Shown here: one piece after another, positions 1-8,860 of the stretch
How positions within the stretch are numbered: the first letter of the stretch is position 1
How the letters are laid out: every line of letters begins with the position of its first letter
Assembly (NCBI GenBank): GCA_022824685.1
Contig: JAJDZJ010000148.1
Location: 1-47,467, forward strand
Origin: Caldilineaceae bacterium
GTDB taxonomy: Bacteria; Chloroflexota; Anaerolineae; Caldilineales; Caldilineaceae
Reading direction: 5' to 3'
DNA length: 47,467 nucleotides
Translations under genes and position numbers: made by a program
Notes under the pieces: generated by a model
Database searches by the model: none
Told to the model about the DNA's origin: nothing
Seen by the model: the letters and a program-made list of their open reading frames with translations, nothing else

Positions 1-533
1 ACCGGCCGTCAGGCGTCGAAATCATTTGGATTTCCCGTCTACGTGCCACTAATCGAACACTTCTCATGTCTGATCCCGAACTGGAGGGGAATTCTGAAGT
101 ATTTCGATGCTTTGACCCAATTTAGATGCAATTGCCCTGAGAGAAAGAGGGCCGGTATTGAGGGGAAATTTCTGCTGCTTGACCTTGAATCAGCAATATG
201 CTATAACATCGAGTACATAGGCAGGCTGTGTTGGTAACAGAGTGCGACCAATGATCGGGGTGAGTTTCAGGACGAGCCGCCGTGCAGCATTCTTAGAAAC
301 AACAACTCGCTGTCTCTCAACCTCGCCCAGTATGCGGGTTACGCCACACAACAACCGAACACAGTCCTGCCAGGGCAGCGGCCTTGAACACGATCGGTAC
401 AGCCTTTATACCGAATTGGGGCAGCGCACCAGCCATCTGAACGGTCGACAGGTGAAATGCGGACAGCGACCCAGAATATCCTTTTTGGCGACAGCATAGT
501 TCAGAAAGATCAGGAACAACGGGGGCGGCACCC
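1..533. other. Leader and intergenic region, no convincing gene
   Basis: No gene is supported here. Frame +1 is open from the window edge to 237, but its 64-79 residue product matches nothing I recognise. It could be the tail of an upstream gene or chance. A second short frame at 242-499 is Ser/Arg/Thr-rich and looks like noise. The only strong signal is the promoter-like pair at 179-207. If it is used, the first gene has a leader of about 320 nt. I saw no riboswitch consensus or terminator in that leader. Confidence 0.5.
179..207 (+). promoter_or_regulatory. Sigma70-type promoter candidate for the 0.5-10 kb operon
   Basis: TTGACC at 179-184 (5 of 6 to TTGACA) and TATAAC at 202-207 (5 of 6 to TATAAT) are separated by exactly 17 nt. 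Transcription would start near 214 and run into the plus-strand cluster whose first gene starts at 534. The match is good, but no experiment or comparison supports it. Confidence 0.5.
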
Positions 534-1823
534 ATGAGCAATATACCGATGACAAGACCGGAAGAGTTGCTGGCCTTCCACGACGGGAAATTCCCCGGCA
601 ACGCATTTCTCCGCCTTGAGGGCGGCCGCGTCCTCTTCAGCAACGGCACGCACTTCTCCGTCAGCGCCGATGGCGGCGTCACATGGAGCGAGCCGTATGC
701 CGGCCTGGATGAAAACGGCGACCCGCTCACGCTAAGAAACTGTTCACTCGTGCAACTCTCCGGCGGCGCCATCGGAATGGCGACGAAGCGCACTCGACCG
801 GGAACCACTCGCCTGTACGAGTCGCAGATGGTCTTCAGGCGCTCCGAGGATGAAGGGCGGACATGGTCTCGTCTGACGCTGATGAACCACTGGATGCTGG
901 CCGCGCATGCGCTCAACGACACGATGATCCGCACGCAGTCCGGCCGGATTATACTGCCGGTCTATTTTGGCATTGGGCAGGGCGGTTTTCACCAGGAGGG
1001 GGCGCCGCTTCCTGGCGGATATGTAGATGGCGTCTTTGTTTCGACGAGCGCGCATTTCTACGATCCCCACTTTACGGCCAGCTATGTGATCTACAGCGAT
1101 GACGAAGGCGAGACGTGGCAGAAGAACAGCGACGGTGAGCTGCTTATCATCATGGAGTACGGCGGGCGCTGGGAACTGACCAACGAGCCGACCCTGGTGG
1201 AGTATGCCCCCGGCAAGCTGCTGATGATCCTGCGTACGCGTCTGGGACGCATGTACCAGGCCTGGTCAGAGGACGACGGCGATACCTGGACCCGTCCCGA
1301 GCCGACGCAGCTCGCGGGCACACAAGCCCCGGCCCAGATCCGCCGGTTCCCCGATACAGGACACCTGCTCGTCGTCTGGACGCAGCAGAGCGAGGAGGAG
1401 ATCAAACAGGGCCTCATCCGCACGCGGCTGTCGACCGCGATCAGCCGCAATCAGGGTCGCATATGGGAACACTTTCAGAACCTGGAATCGATTCACGAAG
1501 AGACGCATGTCGAGCCCGGCCCTCTCTACACGGTCCGCCCTGAGGGAGCGTACGGCGCGCCGGGAGGAGCCGTCGTTTGCGACGTAGACTCCGTTAAGCC
1601 GTTGCCAGAGGGATACGGCATGTGGTCCTATCCGGCCGTGCTAGTGGCTGAAGACCGGGTCCTGATCCAGTACAACCACTTCCCGTTTGACATGGCCGGC
1701 CACCGGCATCGCGGCCACCATTTGAAGGTTCTTCCTTTGTCCTGGTTCTACGGAGGCGAGGACCCGACGACCGAGAATCCAACCCTTTCTCGAATTGAAG
1801 GGCACGTCAGGGGAGAGCTATAG
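534..1823 (+). CDS. Asp-box (sialidase/BNR-like) beta-propeller protein
   Basis: The 429-residue product has the sialidase-superfamily propeller pattern. Asp boxes of the form S-x-D-x-G-x-x-W lie at about residues 44-51, 104-111, 188-195 and 245-252, with a degenerate one at 304-311. A segment NEPTLVEYAPGKLL near 217-230 resembles the exo-sialidase core. There is no signal peptide or membrane segment, so the protein is probably cytoplasmic and acts on imported material. The ATG at 534 has only a G-rich, weak ribosome site upstream; ATG 549 is an alternative. It is the first gene of a plus-strand cluster containing two more Asp-box proteins and an importer. Family-level homology does not fix the substrate, which could be a sialic acid or another acidic sugar, and a hydrolase role is inferred. 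Confidence 0.85.
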   Translation: MSNIPMTRPEELLAFHDGKFPGNAFLRLEGGRVLFSNGTHFSVSADGGVTWSEPYAGLDENGDPLTLRNCSLVQLSGGAIGMATKRTRPGTTRLYESQMVFRRSEDEGRTWSRLTLMNHWMLAAHALNDTMIRTQSGRIILPVYFGIGQGGFHQEGAPLPGGYVDGVFVSTSAHFYDPHFTASYVIYSDDEGETWQKNSDGELLIIMEYGGRWELTNEPTLVEYAPGKLLMILRTRLGRMYQAWSEDDGDTWTRPEPTQLAGTQAPAQIRRFPDTGHLLVVWTQQSEEEIKQGLIRTRLSTAISRNQGRIWEHFQNLESIHEETHVEPGPLYTVRPEGAYGAPGGAVVCDVDSVKPLPEGYGMWSYPAVLVAEDRVLIQYNHFPFDMAGHRHRGHHLKVLPLSWFYGGEDPTTENPTLSRIEGHVRGEL

Positions 1824-1914
1824 CCTACCCGTTCAGGCTCCGGCAGATTTTTCCGTTTCAATCCATTTGAGACGAGTCTATTCCACAAAGAGGCAGGCAA
1901 GGAGGCAGATTGAC

Positions 1915-3156
1915 ATGGCACAGGAAGTTGAGCTGGGAGGTCTGCGTTTCACCGCAGGGACGCCGCGCGTCGTAGCCGAAGGTCTCGGATTCTGCTGGTA
2001 TCCCAGCATACGACGGTTTTCCACCGGCGAGTTGATCGTCTCCTACAGCAAGAACCCCGATTCCGGCGAAAACCTGACCAACGTCAACGGGATCTCGCTC
2101 TCGAAGGACGAAGGCGCTACATGGACCCAGCATGCCGATGTTTCCGGCCTCAGCGGTCGGTTGAACATCAGCCTGGCGGACGGTTCGCTGGCCGGCCCCC
2201 ATCAGCCGTATAAGCCGGATCCTCTCGGCCAGTGGCGCTCCTTCGTGGGCAACTATGGGCGCATCGAAAAGAGCGGCCAGCAGTACACCGTCGAACTGTG
2301 GGGCGCACGCATTGAAGGTCTGCCGCGTGATGTGAAGGCCCGCACCGTTCAGAGCCCCACCCGCTGGGCTGAAATATCCCCCTTTCTCGACATTATCGAG
2401 CTGGAGCCGGGGCGCTATCTGTCCACCGCCTACATGACCTTCGCAGGGGACGAGCGCTACTCCACCGTGGTCATGACCTCCGAGGATGAAGGCCGTACCT
2501 GGCATTACCTGTCCACCGTTTGCGGCGCGGAGGCCGGCGCCGATTCGTGGGAGGGCTTTTGCGAGGCATCACTGGTGCGCCTGGAGGACGGCGACCTGAT
2601 GTGCGTTGGCCGCATGGGCGGCGGCCGCGATCAGCTGCTGGCGCGCGCCTACTCCAGCGACGAGGGCAAGTCCTGGTCCCCCATCGACCGCCTGCCGGCC
2701 TGGGGCGTGCTGCCCGATGTCAAACGGCTGAGCAACGGCGCGCTGGTGATTTCATGCGGCCGGCCGGGCCTATTCATCTGGATCTCGACCGACCCGCGCG
2801 GCGAGCGCTGGGAGCCGTTCGACCTCATGGCCCACCACAACGCCGAAATGGGCGAGGCCCATCAGATCAGCTCCGGCAAGTACGGGCTGGAGCCGGTCAC
2901 CCGAGAACAGTACTACACCGTCCACCACAATTTCGACCTGCCGGACCAGACCACATCCTATACCTCGATGCTGGAGGTTGAGCCGGGTCGGCTGCTGATT
3001 GTTTACGACCGCATGCCCTATGGATGGATGCCTGTGCCGACCGACGCGGAAGTTCGCAGCCGGATCCTGGCGCGTTATCCCACTTCCACGCTGCCGCCGG
3101 ACAGCATGACGCCGGACGAGCGCGAACGCATCTACCTGTTGGAGTTGGAAATGTGA
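1915..3156 (+). CDS. Asp-box (sialidase/BNR-like) beta-propeller protein, second copy
   Basis: The start is set by a strong ribosome site, AAGGAGG at 1899-1905, nine bases before ATG 1915. The frame stays open upstream to 1795, but that extension would overlap the previous gene and has no ribosome site. The 413-residue product has Asp boxes at about residues 63-70, 189-196 and 247-254 and a weak one near 291-299. It also has the segment EGFCEASLVRLEDGDLM, typical of sialidase-like propellers. No signal peptide is seen. It follows the first Asp-box gene after 91 bp in the same direction, yet the two are clearly diverged, so this is an old paralogue rather than a recent duplication. Enzymatic activity and substrate are unproven. 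Confidence 0.85.
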   Translation: MAQEVELGGLRFTAGTPRVVAEGLGFCWYPSIRRFSTGELIVSYSKNPDSGENLTNVNGISLSKDEGATWTQHADVSGLSGRLNISLADGSLAGPHQPYKPDPLGQWRSFVGNYGRIEKSGQQYTVELWGARIEGLPRDVKARTVQSPTRWAEISPFLDIIELEPGRYLSTAYMTFAGDERYSTVVMTSEDEGRTWHYLSTVCGAEAGADSWEGFCEASLVRLEDGDLMCVGRMGGGRDQLLARAYSSDEGKSWSPIDRLPAWGVLPDVKRLSNGALVISCGRPGLFIWISTDPRGERWEPFDLMAHHNAEMGEAHQISSGKYGLEPVTREQYYTVHHNFDLPDQTTSYTSMLEVEPGRLLIVYDRMPYGWMPVPTDAEVRSRILARYPTSTLPPDSMTPDERERIYLLELEM

Positions 3157-3239
3157 TAGCGCAGATCCTGCAACCGCCCGCGGTCTGCCCCCACGCATAG
3201 GCGGGTAGATTCCGAAGAGTCGATTTGCCTATTGGTTTT

Positions 3240-3254
3240 CGAGGACAGTCCTCG
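3240..3254. repeat. Short palindrome upstream of the importer gene
   Basis: CGAGGAC and GTCCTCG flank a single A, forming a 15-bp odd palindrome. It lies 93 nt before the binding-protein start and 25 nt upstream of a poor promoter-like pair (TTGACC 3280-3285, TATACC 3301-3306, spacing only 15). It has the shape of a dimeric regulator site, but a 7-bp arm can occur by chance. Confidence 0.3.
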
Positions 3255-3347
3255 GTTAGGAGGAGACTATCGCCAAATGTTGACCGTGATTCACTGCAGA
3301 TATACCGGCAAATAGGACGGTCACTGTAAAATTCAGGAGAAAAGACC

Positions 3348-5048
3348 ATGCAAAGCTCTGAATCAAACAGTTTCTCACGCCGCAACTTCCTCAAAGGGTC
3401 GGGCATCGCCGCTGCCGGCGGCCTTCTTGCGGCCTGTACGCAGACTGCCGCCCCTGCGGGCGAGGCGCCTGCCGCAGACGAAGCCGCGATGGAATCGGAT
3501 CGCATGGGCGGCACCCTTGTCTTCGGCTACCCACAGAAGACCAGCTACCAGGACCTGCTGGCGATGGAGCACAATGCCGGCAATAGAAGGTACTACCTGG
3601 TCGGCCTGACTCACAACTGCCTGGTCAACATAAGCGCCGACTATACCACCTGGCTGCCCGAACTGGCGGAAAGCTGGGACTTTGACGGCAATGACGCGAC
3701 CTTCAATCTGCGCCAGGGCGTCAAGTGGCACGACGGCGAGCCATTCACGTCAGCCGACGTGGAGTTCACGATCGGACGCCTTGTCGGCCATCCGAACGTC
3801 AACCAGTGGAACGGCGTGCGTCACTTCAAGGGCATTATCGAGGGCATGACCGAGTTTTCCGAAGGTGAGGCTGACGCGGTGACGGGGATTTCAGCGCCTG
3901 ACGACCATACGATTGTCTTCCATATGACCAACCCCTATCGGGCCGCTTTTCTTGAGAAGCTGCTCAATTTCCCCATCATGCCCAAGCACCTCCTGAGCCA
4001 GTACCCGGAGGAACAGTGGGGCATCGACGAGCAGGGGCAGCAGGGCCTGAAGAACACGCCATACGCCAAGCAGCAGGGCATCGGCACAGGCCCCTTCAAG
4101 GTCAGCAACTACATCCCCGATCAGATCGTCGAGTACGAACCGTTCGACGACTACTGGGGCGGGAAGCCGCAACTGGACAAGCTGGCCTTTGTCCCCTATA
4201 CCGATCAGCTGGCAATGGCCGCGGCGGTTGAGAAGGGCGAGTGCCACATCGCCATCCGCACGCCGCAGTCGGAGTACGAACGCTTCCAGGCGATGGACCA
4301 CGTCGATATCCTGCTCAACCACGGCCCCAGCGCATTTGCCTGGTATCACAACCTCCGCTACGTGCTCAACGACAAGCGGGTGCGGCAGGGCCTGAGCCTG
4401 GCGCTGGACCGCGAGCAGATTGCCAAAGACTTCTTCTTCGGCACGGTCGAGGGCGCCAAGGCGCCGCTCTGGTACGGCGACTACGGCATCAGCCCCGACT
4501 CGGCCAAGTGGTACGAGTACAATCCGGAAAAGGCCCGGCAGCTCCTGGAGGAAGGCGGATGGGACTTCGATTACACGTTCCGCCTGGGGATGTCTTCGCT
4601 CTCAGCGACCTACGAGCCTCTCTATGCCATGTTGCGTGAAATGTGGGATGCTGTCGGCGTAAAGACCGAGTTCCACGTCATGGCCGCTGAATACACCAAC
4701 ATTCTGAACAATCCTCCGCACGACTTCGATACGCTCTTCAGCGGTTATGGTTGGGGGCTGACGCCCGGCGGCTTCATCCACAACTTCACCGATCCCCGCT
4801 GGGGAGATGTCGATGAGCAGGGCGTGTCGATGATCGATGAGCTGATCCTTGTGGAGGATCCGGAAGAGCTGCGCGAAGGCGCGCTGCGGCTGCAAGAGTA
4901 TGCTGCCGATCTCCAGCGGCACTGCGTAATCGCCCAGGTTCCCGGCATACATGTGATAAACAAACGTGTGCAGAGCGGTTCGGTCGTTCCGGTCTACGGT
5001 CCCCGCACAAACTGGATCGACTGGGTCAACGTCTATATGGAAGCATAG
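3348..5048 (+). CDS. ABC importer substrate-binding lipoprotein, family 5 (peptide/opine/nickel type)
   Basis: The 566-residue product begins with a twin-arginine motif (SRRNFLK, residues 10-16), a hydrophobic stretch and a lipobox ending LLAAC with Cys30 as the lipid anchor. An Ala/Pro/Glu-rich linker follows. The mature part has family-5 signatures: a 'LAESWDF-DGNDATFNLRQGVKWHDGEPF' type region near residues 105-130, then 'GTGPFKV', then 'DKRVRQGLSLALDREQI' near 343-360. AGGAGA at 3335-3340 supports ATG 3348. The protein would sit on the outer face of the membrane and deliver ligand to the two permeases encoded next. Family-5 proteins bind peptides, opines, metal chelates or oligosaccharides. 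The sugar-enzyme context favours an oligosaccharide or glycoconjugate here, but that is inference. Confidence 0.93.
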   Translation: MQSSESNSFSRRNFLKGSGIAAAGGLLAACTQTAAPAGEAPAADEAAMESDRMGGTLVFGYPQKTSYQDLLAMEHNAGNRRYYLVGLTHNCLVNISADYTTWLPELAESWDFDGNDATFNLRQGVKWHDGEPFTSADVEFTIGRLVGHPNVNQWNGVRHFKGIIEGMTEFSEGEADAVTGISAPDDHTIVFHMTNPYRAAFLEKLLNFPIMPKHLLSQYPEEQWGIDEQGQQGLKNTPYAKQQGIGTGPFKVSNYIPDQIVEYEPFDDYWGGKPQLDKLAFVPYTDQLAMAAAVEKGECHIAIRTPQSEYERFQAMDHVDILLNHGPSAFAWYHNLRYVLNDKRVRQGLSLALDREQIAKDFFFGTVEGAKAPLWYGDYGISPDSAKWYEYNPEKARQLLEEGGWDFDYTFRLGMSSLSATYEPLYAMLREMWDAVGVKTEFHVMAAEYTNILNNPPHDFDTLFSGYGWGLTPGGFIHNFTDPRWGDVDEQGVSMIDELILVEDPEELREGALRLQEYAADLQRHCVIAQVPGIHVINKRVQSGSVVPVYGPRTNWIDWVNVYMEA

Positions 5049-5087
5049 CGGCGGTCGACTCTGACCACCTTCGATTAACAGATCACC

Positions 5088-5120
5088 GGTCCTCCGGGGA
5101 CGTAACCGCCCCGGAGGACC
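5088..5120 (+). promoter_or_regulatory. Perfect 12-bp intercistronic hairpin between binding-protein and permease genes
   Basis: GGTCCTCCGGGG (5088-5099) and CCCCGGAGGACC (5109-5120) are exact reverse complements around a 9-nt loop. The hairpin starts 40 nt after the binding-protein stop and ends 18 nt before the permease ATG. No T run follows, so it is not a standard intrinsic terminator. In binding-protein operons such hairpins commonly protect the 3' end of the upstream message and allow more binding protein than permease. The right arm holds the only GGAGG near the permease start, 21 nt away, which is too far for an ordinary ribosome site. Confidence 0.65.
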
Positions 5121-5138
5121 AACAAACACTCTTCTGAT

Positions 5139-6107
5139 ATGTCAACCTACATTCTGCGCCGTATTCTCCTGGTCTTCCCGCTTTTGCTTGGCGTAACGAT
5201 TATCAATTACACGATCTTCGCGCTGGCGCCGGGGGACCCGCTGTCGGCCATGATAGATCCTCTTGAGTTGAACAGCATGACGGAGGAGGATGTTCGAGAG
5301 GCGAAAGAGGCGCTTGGCCTGAACAAACCGATCCCCGTCCGTTATCTGCTCTGGCTGAGCCAGGCCATACGTGGAAATCTGGGCTATTCGATCTGGTTTA
5401 ACACGCCAGTGTTTGATGTGATGCTCCGCGCCCTGGGCAATAGTATGCCCGTCATGATCTTTGCACTGATGACATCGACAATTGCAGGGATCGCGCTTGG
5501 CATCGTCTCCGCCCTGAAACCCTATTCGCTGCTCGACAGCGTGCTGACCACATTCGCCTTCGCAGGCGTGGCTGTGCCCGGCTTCTTTTTCGCATTGCTC
5601 CTCATTTACGCCGTGGCAATTCGTATGGACCTTCTGCCAACCGGTGGCGTCACGACGCCGGGCCTGGAACCCTCTTTCGGAGACAGGTTGGCCCACATTA
5701 TTCTGCCGGGCCTCGCCCTGGCCTACGAGACCACCGGCAGCCTCCTGCGCTATACAAGGTCGAGCCTGCTGGAAGTACTGAGTCAGGATTACATGACAAC
5801 GGCGCGCGCCAAGGGCCTGGTAGAGCGCATTGTGGTCCTGCGGCATGGACTGCGCAACGCACTGCTGCCAATCATCACCATTCTCGGCCTGCGTCTGCCG
5901 TTCCTGTTTGGGGGAGCGGTCCTCATCGAGACAGTGTTCAACTATCCCGGAGTCGGTCTTACGATGGTACAGGCCGCCAACATGCGAGACTACCCCCTGA
6001 TGATGGGCGGCGTGCTGCTGACAGCGATTCTGGTGCTGTTGAGCAACCTGCTTGCGGACCTGTTCTATACCGTAGCCGATCCACGCATTCGCTATGAAGA
6101 AGGCTGA
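5139..6107 (+). CDS. ABC importer permease, DppB/OppB family
   Basis: The 322-residue membrane protein has the DppB-type N-terminus (residues 3-32: RRILLVFPLLLGV followed by FALAPGDP). About six hydrophobic segments follow. The cytoplasmic EAA loop near residues 205-225 reads DYMTTARAKGL, the contact point for the ATPase. The C-terminus 'YTVADPRIRYE' is typical of this family. It pairs with the DppC-type permease encoded 5 bp downstream to form the membrane channel for the binding protein encoded upstream. No strong ribosome site precedes ATG 5139; its translation may be weak or tied to the hairpin just upstream. Confidence 0.93.
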   Translation: MSTYILRRILLVFPLLLGVTIINYTIFALAPGDPLSAMIDPLELNSMTEEDVREAKEALGLNKPIPVRYLLWLSQAIRGNLGYSIWFNTPVFDVMLRALGNSMPVMIFALMTSTIAGIALGIVSALKPYSLLDSVLTTFAFAGVAVPGFFFALLLIYAVAIRMDLLPTGGVTTPGLEPSFGDRLAHIILPGLALAYETTGSLLRYTRSSLLEVLSQDYMTTARAKGLVERIVVLRHGLRNALLPIITILGLRLPFLFGGAVLIETVFNYPGVGLTMVQAANMRDYPLMMGGVLLTAILVLLSNLLADLFYTVADPRIRYEEG

Positions 6108-6112
6108 GGAAA

Positions 6113-7021
6113 ATGACCGTTAAGCAAGCGGAGCCTGAGCAACTCTTTGAATCGACGCGTCGCTCCGCGACGGCCACACCGCGCGCCCGGTTCTGGCTCC
6201 GTTTTCGTCGCCACAAAATGGCCATGGCAAGCATGATCTTTCTGGCGATTGTGGCCCTGCTGGCTCTGGCCGCGCCCTATGTGACCCAGCATCCCCCCGA
6301 AAAGATTCACTCCGGCCTGACGCGCTCTGCGCCCAGCGCCGATCACATTCTGGGCGGCGATGTGGCAGGACGCGATGTCTGGTCGCGTGTGGTATACGGC
6401 GGGCGCGTCTCCCTCTCGGTCGGGCTGGTTGCAGTCTCAATCTCAATCCTGATCGCACTGATACTGGGGTCGCTATCCGGCTACTACGGCGGCGCAGTCG
6501 ACATGGCCATTATGCGCGTCACCGACGTTATGATGGTCTTTCCTCTCCTTATTCTGATCATGACCGTAGTGTCGGTCCTGGGCCCCAGCATCTACAATGT
6601 AATGGCGGTTATCGGCCTGCTGGGGTGGCCCACCTCCGCCCGTCTGGTGCGCGGGCAGATCCTGTCGGTGCGAGAATGGGACTTTGTCATGGCCGCGCGC
6701 TGCCTGGGCGTGCAGGACCGCAGCATCATGTTCAAGCATATCCTGCCGCACGTGCTCGCCCCGCTGCTCGTGGCCGCCACGTTCGGCGTCGCCTCCGCCA
6801 TCCTGACCGAGGCCGGCCTCTCATTCCTCGGCCTGGGCGTGCTGCCGCCGACGCCCTCCTGGGGCAACATGCTCAACGGCGCCCAGTCCATCTACATCCT
6901 CGAACGACACTGGTGGATCTGGGTACCCCCCGGAATGGCAATTCTGCTCACCGTGCTGGCGATCAACTTCATGGGCGACGGCCTGCGCGACGCCTTCGAC
7001 CCCCGCATGAGTCTCGATTAA
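6113..7021 (+). CDS. ABC importer permease, DppC/OppC family
   Basis: The 302-residue product has the DppC-type layout. A cytoplasmic N-terminus (FWLRFRRHKMAM) leads into the first membrane helix. Next comes the periplasmic segment with 'HILGGDVAGRDVWSRVVYGGRVSL', which corresponds to the conserved LGTD-GRD-SR-GxR region. The EAA loop near residues 185-205 reads WDFVMAARCLGV, followed by 'EAGLSFLGLGVLPPTPSWG', and the protein ends 'GDGLRDAFDPR'. ATG 6113 is five bases after the DppB stop, with GAGG just before it, so the two permeases are translationally linked. No ATPase gene follows, so the importer must borrow a nucleotide-binding subunit encoded elsewhere. Confidence 0.93.
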   Translation: MTVKQAEPEQLFESTRRSATATPRARFWLRFRRHKMAMASMIFLAIVALLALAAPYVTQHPPEKIHSGLTRSAPSADHILGGDVAGRDVWSRVVYGGRVSLSVGLVAVSISILIALILGSLSGYYGGAVDMAIMRVTDVMMVFPLLILIMTVVSVLGPSIYNVMAVIGLLGWPTSARLVRGQILSVREWDFVMAARCLGVQDRSIMFKHILPHVLAPLLVAATFGVASAILTEAGLSFLGLGVLPPTPSWGNMLNGAQSIYILERHWWIWVPPGMAILLTVLAINFMGDGLRDAFDPRMSLD

Positions 7022-7057
7022 CCGGCGCCCAATCCCTTACATTCGAGAGGACCCAAT

Positions 7058-8806
7058 ATGAATGAGCGCCCTTTCCTGCTCTCGGCCCTGGTGGACTTTC
7101 CTGACGACTGCCAGCGGTTCGAATTCACGGAGGATCTGCTGGCGCAGCTGATCGACCGGCTGCAGTGGATGGGCGTGCGCCGCGTCTACTGGAACTATTA
7201 TCACGACGGGCACTGGGAGTGGTTTAAGCACTACGAGCCGGGAGGGGGCGTGGCAAAGACGCTCGACAACCTGGGCGATCCGATGCGGGCGGGCCGGCGC
7301 CTGGCGCACGAGCGCGGGATTGAGTTTTTCGCCGTGATCAAACCCTACGAGAACGGCGTGAGCCACGCCAAGCCGAAAGCTGTTCTGACGAGCGAAGGGG
7401 TGACCGGACTGCCGGGGATCGGGGGCTGCTACCACGTAGAGCCGTGGGTGCTGCAACGGCCCGAGCTGCGCGTTCGGGCGCGGCGGGCGGATCTGCCGCA
7501 CGGGCTGGATGAGACGCCGGTCACGCGCATCCAGCTACGGCAGAAGGACATGGCGCCGCTTCGCATCCGACCGCAGGATCTGGAAATCTGGACCAGCGTT
7601 GACAACAACGGCTACAGCAAACGCGAATTGGAGTTTGACGTCACGGAAGGGGTAGATACGTGCCCCCGCAACGTGGTCGATATTGACGGCGAACCCGTTA
7701 CCGGCAAAGGGGAAGAAGTACGCGTTCTGGATATCACCGGCCTCAATCTTCTGGACCCGTTCATCGCGGTAACAACCGGTTTTGAAGACGGAGAGGGTAC
7801 GTTTACCAATACGGCAGTGGAGATGGTGCGCGCATTTGGGCCGGACGACAGGCCCTTGCCGATCGTGGTCGCCAGCCACAAGGCGATCTGGCGGCCGCAG
7901 CGGGATCTGCGCAGCGGCGACCTTGAGTACGATACGGGGTTGGGCTCCGCAGTTGTGCGCCTGGATGTATCAAACTCGGCCGCCGAGTTCAAGAACATTC
8001 TCACCTATGCGGACGACGTACCCGATGGGGTGATCGCATTTGCCAAGGGCCGCAACAGATACCTTTCCGGCTCCTTGTGCGAGGGCTACCCGGAGGTCGA
8101 GGCGTACTGGATGGACTGGGTCAGCGACTGCATCGCGGCCGGCGTTGACGGCATGGACGTGCGTATCTCCTGCCACAGTTCGTGGACCGACTCTCCCCAG
8201 ATTTACGGCTTCAACCCGCCGGTCGCGGCAGAGTACGAACGGCGTTACGGTGTCAATCCCGATGTCGAGCCATACGATCCCGTTCTCTTGGGTGAAGTGC
8301 GGGGGGATTTGTACGACAGGTTTCTGCGTTCCGCCAAGGCGCGCCTGGCCGCGGCAGAGTTACCGCTGCATCACCATATTGAACTCGAGTCCTTCCGACC
8401 GGACGCCTCGCCGTCGCGCGTGCGTTCCCGGCCCGGCAACATCACATTTCACTGGCGCCGCTGGCTGCGCACGGGTTTGACCGACGAGACGACGCTTTTT
8501 GGGCGCGCCTGGCCGCCCGAACGTCTCCTCAACGACGCCTTCGTGCAAAGCGTGCTGGATGAAGTGGCAGCGACGAGCGTGCCCGCGCACCTGAGCCTGC
8601 CAGTGAAAGTTTCGGGTACCGACGGCGGCCGGCTGGCCGACCAGATAGAGTATACATATCGTTCCGGTCGGCTAGACGGCTATACCATATATGAAACGGC
8701 AGCCCTTTACGACAGACACGGGACGGGTTCCGACGGGCGGCTGGATTTCCTGCCAGGTCTTACCGAGGCGGTGCGGGAGCGCGCTGAGGAATTGGGCCTG
8801 GTGTGA
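7058..8806 (+). CDS. TIM-barrel glycoside-hydrolase-like protein
   Basis: The 582-residue product has no signal peptide. Residues 1-110 look like the first half of a (beta/alpha)8 barrel: strands at about 5-12, 41-47 and 88-95, with 'DRLQWMGVRRVYWNYYHDGHWEWF'. A beta-rich stretch of about 190 residues (140-330) follows. Barrel-like strands then resume: GVDGMDVRI (362-370, Asp367), HHHIELESF (438-446, Glu442 and Glu444) and GYTIYETA (541-548, Glu546). These acidic residues at strand ends are candidates for catalysis. The segment 'EYERRYGVNP' recalls GHL10-like glycosidases. GAGAGGA precedes ATG 7058. It lies between the importer permeases and a third Asp-box gene, which suggests it processes the imported compound. 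I do not recognise the exact family; hydrolase function is inferred. Confidence 0.75.
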   Translation: MNERPFLLSALVDFPDDCQRFEFTEDLLAQLIDRLQWMGVRRVYWNYYHDGHWEWFKHYEPGGGVAKTLDNLGDPMRAGRRLAHERGIEFFAVIKPYENGVSHAKPKAVLTSEGVTGLPGIGGCYHVEPWVLQRPELRVRARRADLPHGLDETPVTRIQLRQKDMAPLRIRPQDLEIWTSVDNNGYSKRELEFDVTEGVDTCPRNVVDIDGEPVTGKGEEVRVLDITGLNLLDPFIAVTTGFEDGEGTFTNTAVEMVRAFGPDDRPLPIVVASHKAIWRPQRDLRSGDLEYDTGLGSAVVRLDVSNSAAEFKNILTYADDVPDGVIAFAKGRNRYLSGSLCEGYPEVEAYWMDWVSDCIAAGVDGMDVRISCHSSWTDSPQIYGFNPPVAAEYERRYGVNPDVEPYDPVLLGEVRGDLYDRFLRSAKARLAAAELPLHHHIELESFRPDASPSRVRSRPGNITFHWRRWLRTGLTDETTLFGRAWPPERLLNDAFVQSVLDEVAATSVPAHLSLPVKVSGTDGGRLADQIEYTYRSGRLDGYTIYETAALYDRHGTGSDGRLDFLPGLTEAVRERAEELGLV

Positions 8807-8860
8807 GGGCTGGTTGCGACAGGCTGTTTAGGCGGCCAAAGGCAAAAGGAGTGGGGGATT

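Noticed and set aside
43-237. A 64-codon frame at the window edge
   Set aside because: It has no family resemblance. It could be the tail of an upstream gene, but the sequence does not allow a decision.
3280-3306. TTGACC/TATACC pair as a promoter for the first importer
   Set aside because: The spacing is only 15 nt and the -10 is weak. It is mentioned with the nearby palindrome but not listed as a promoter.
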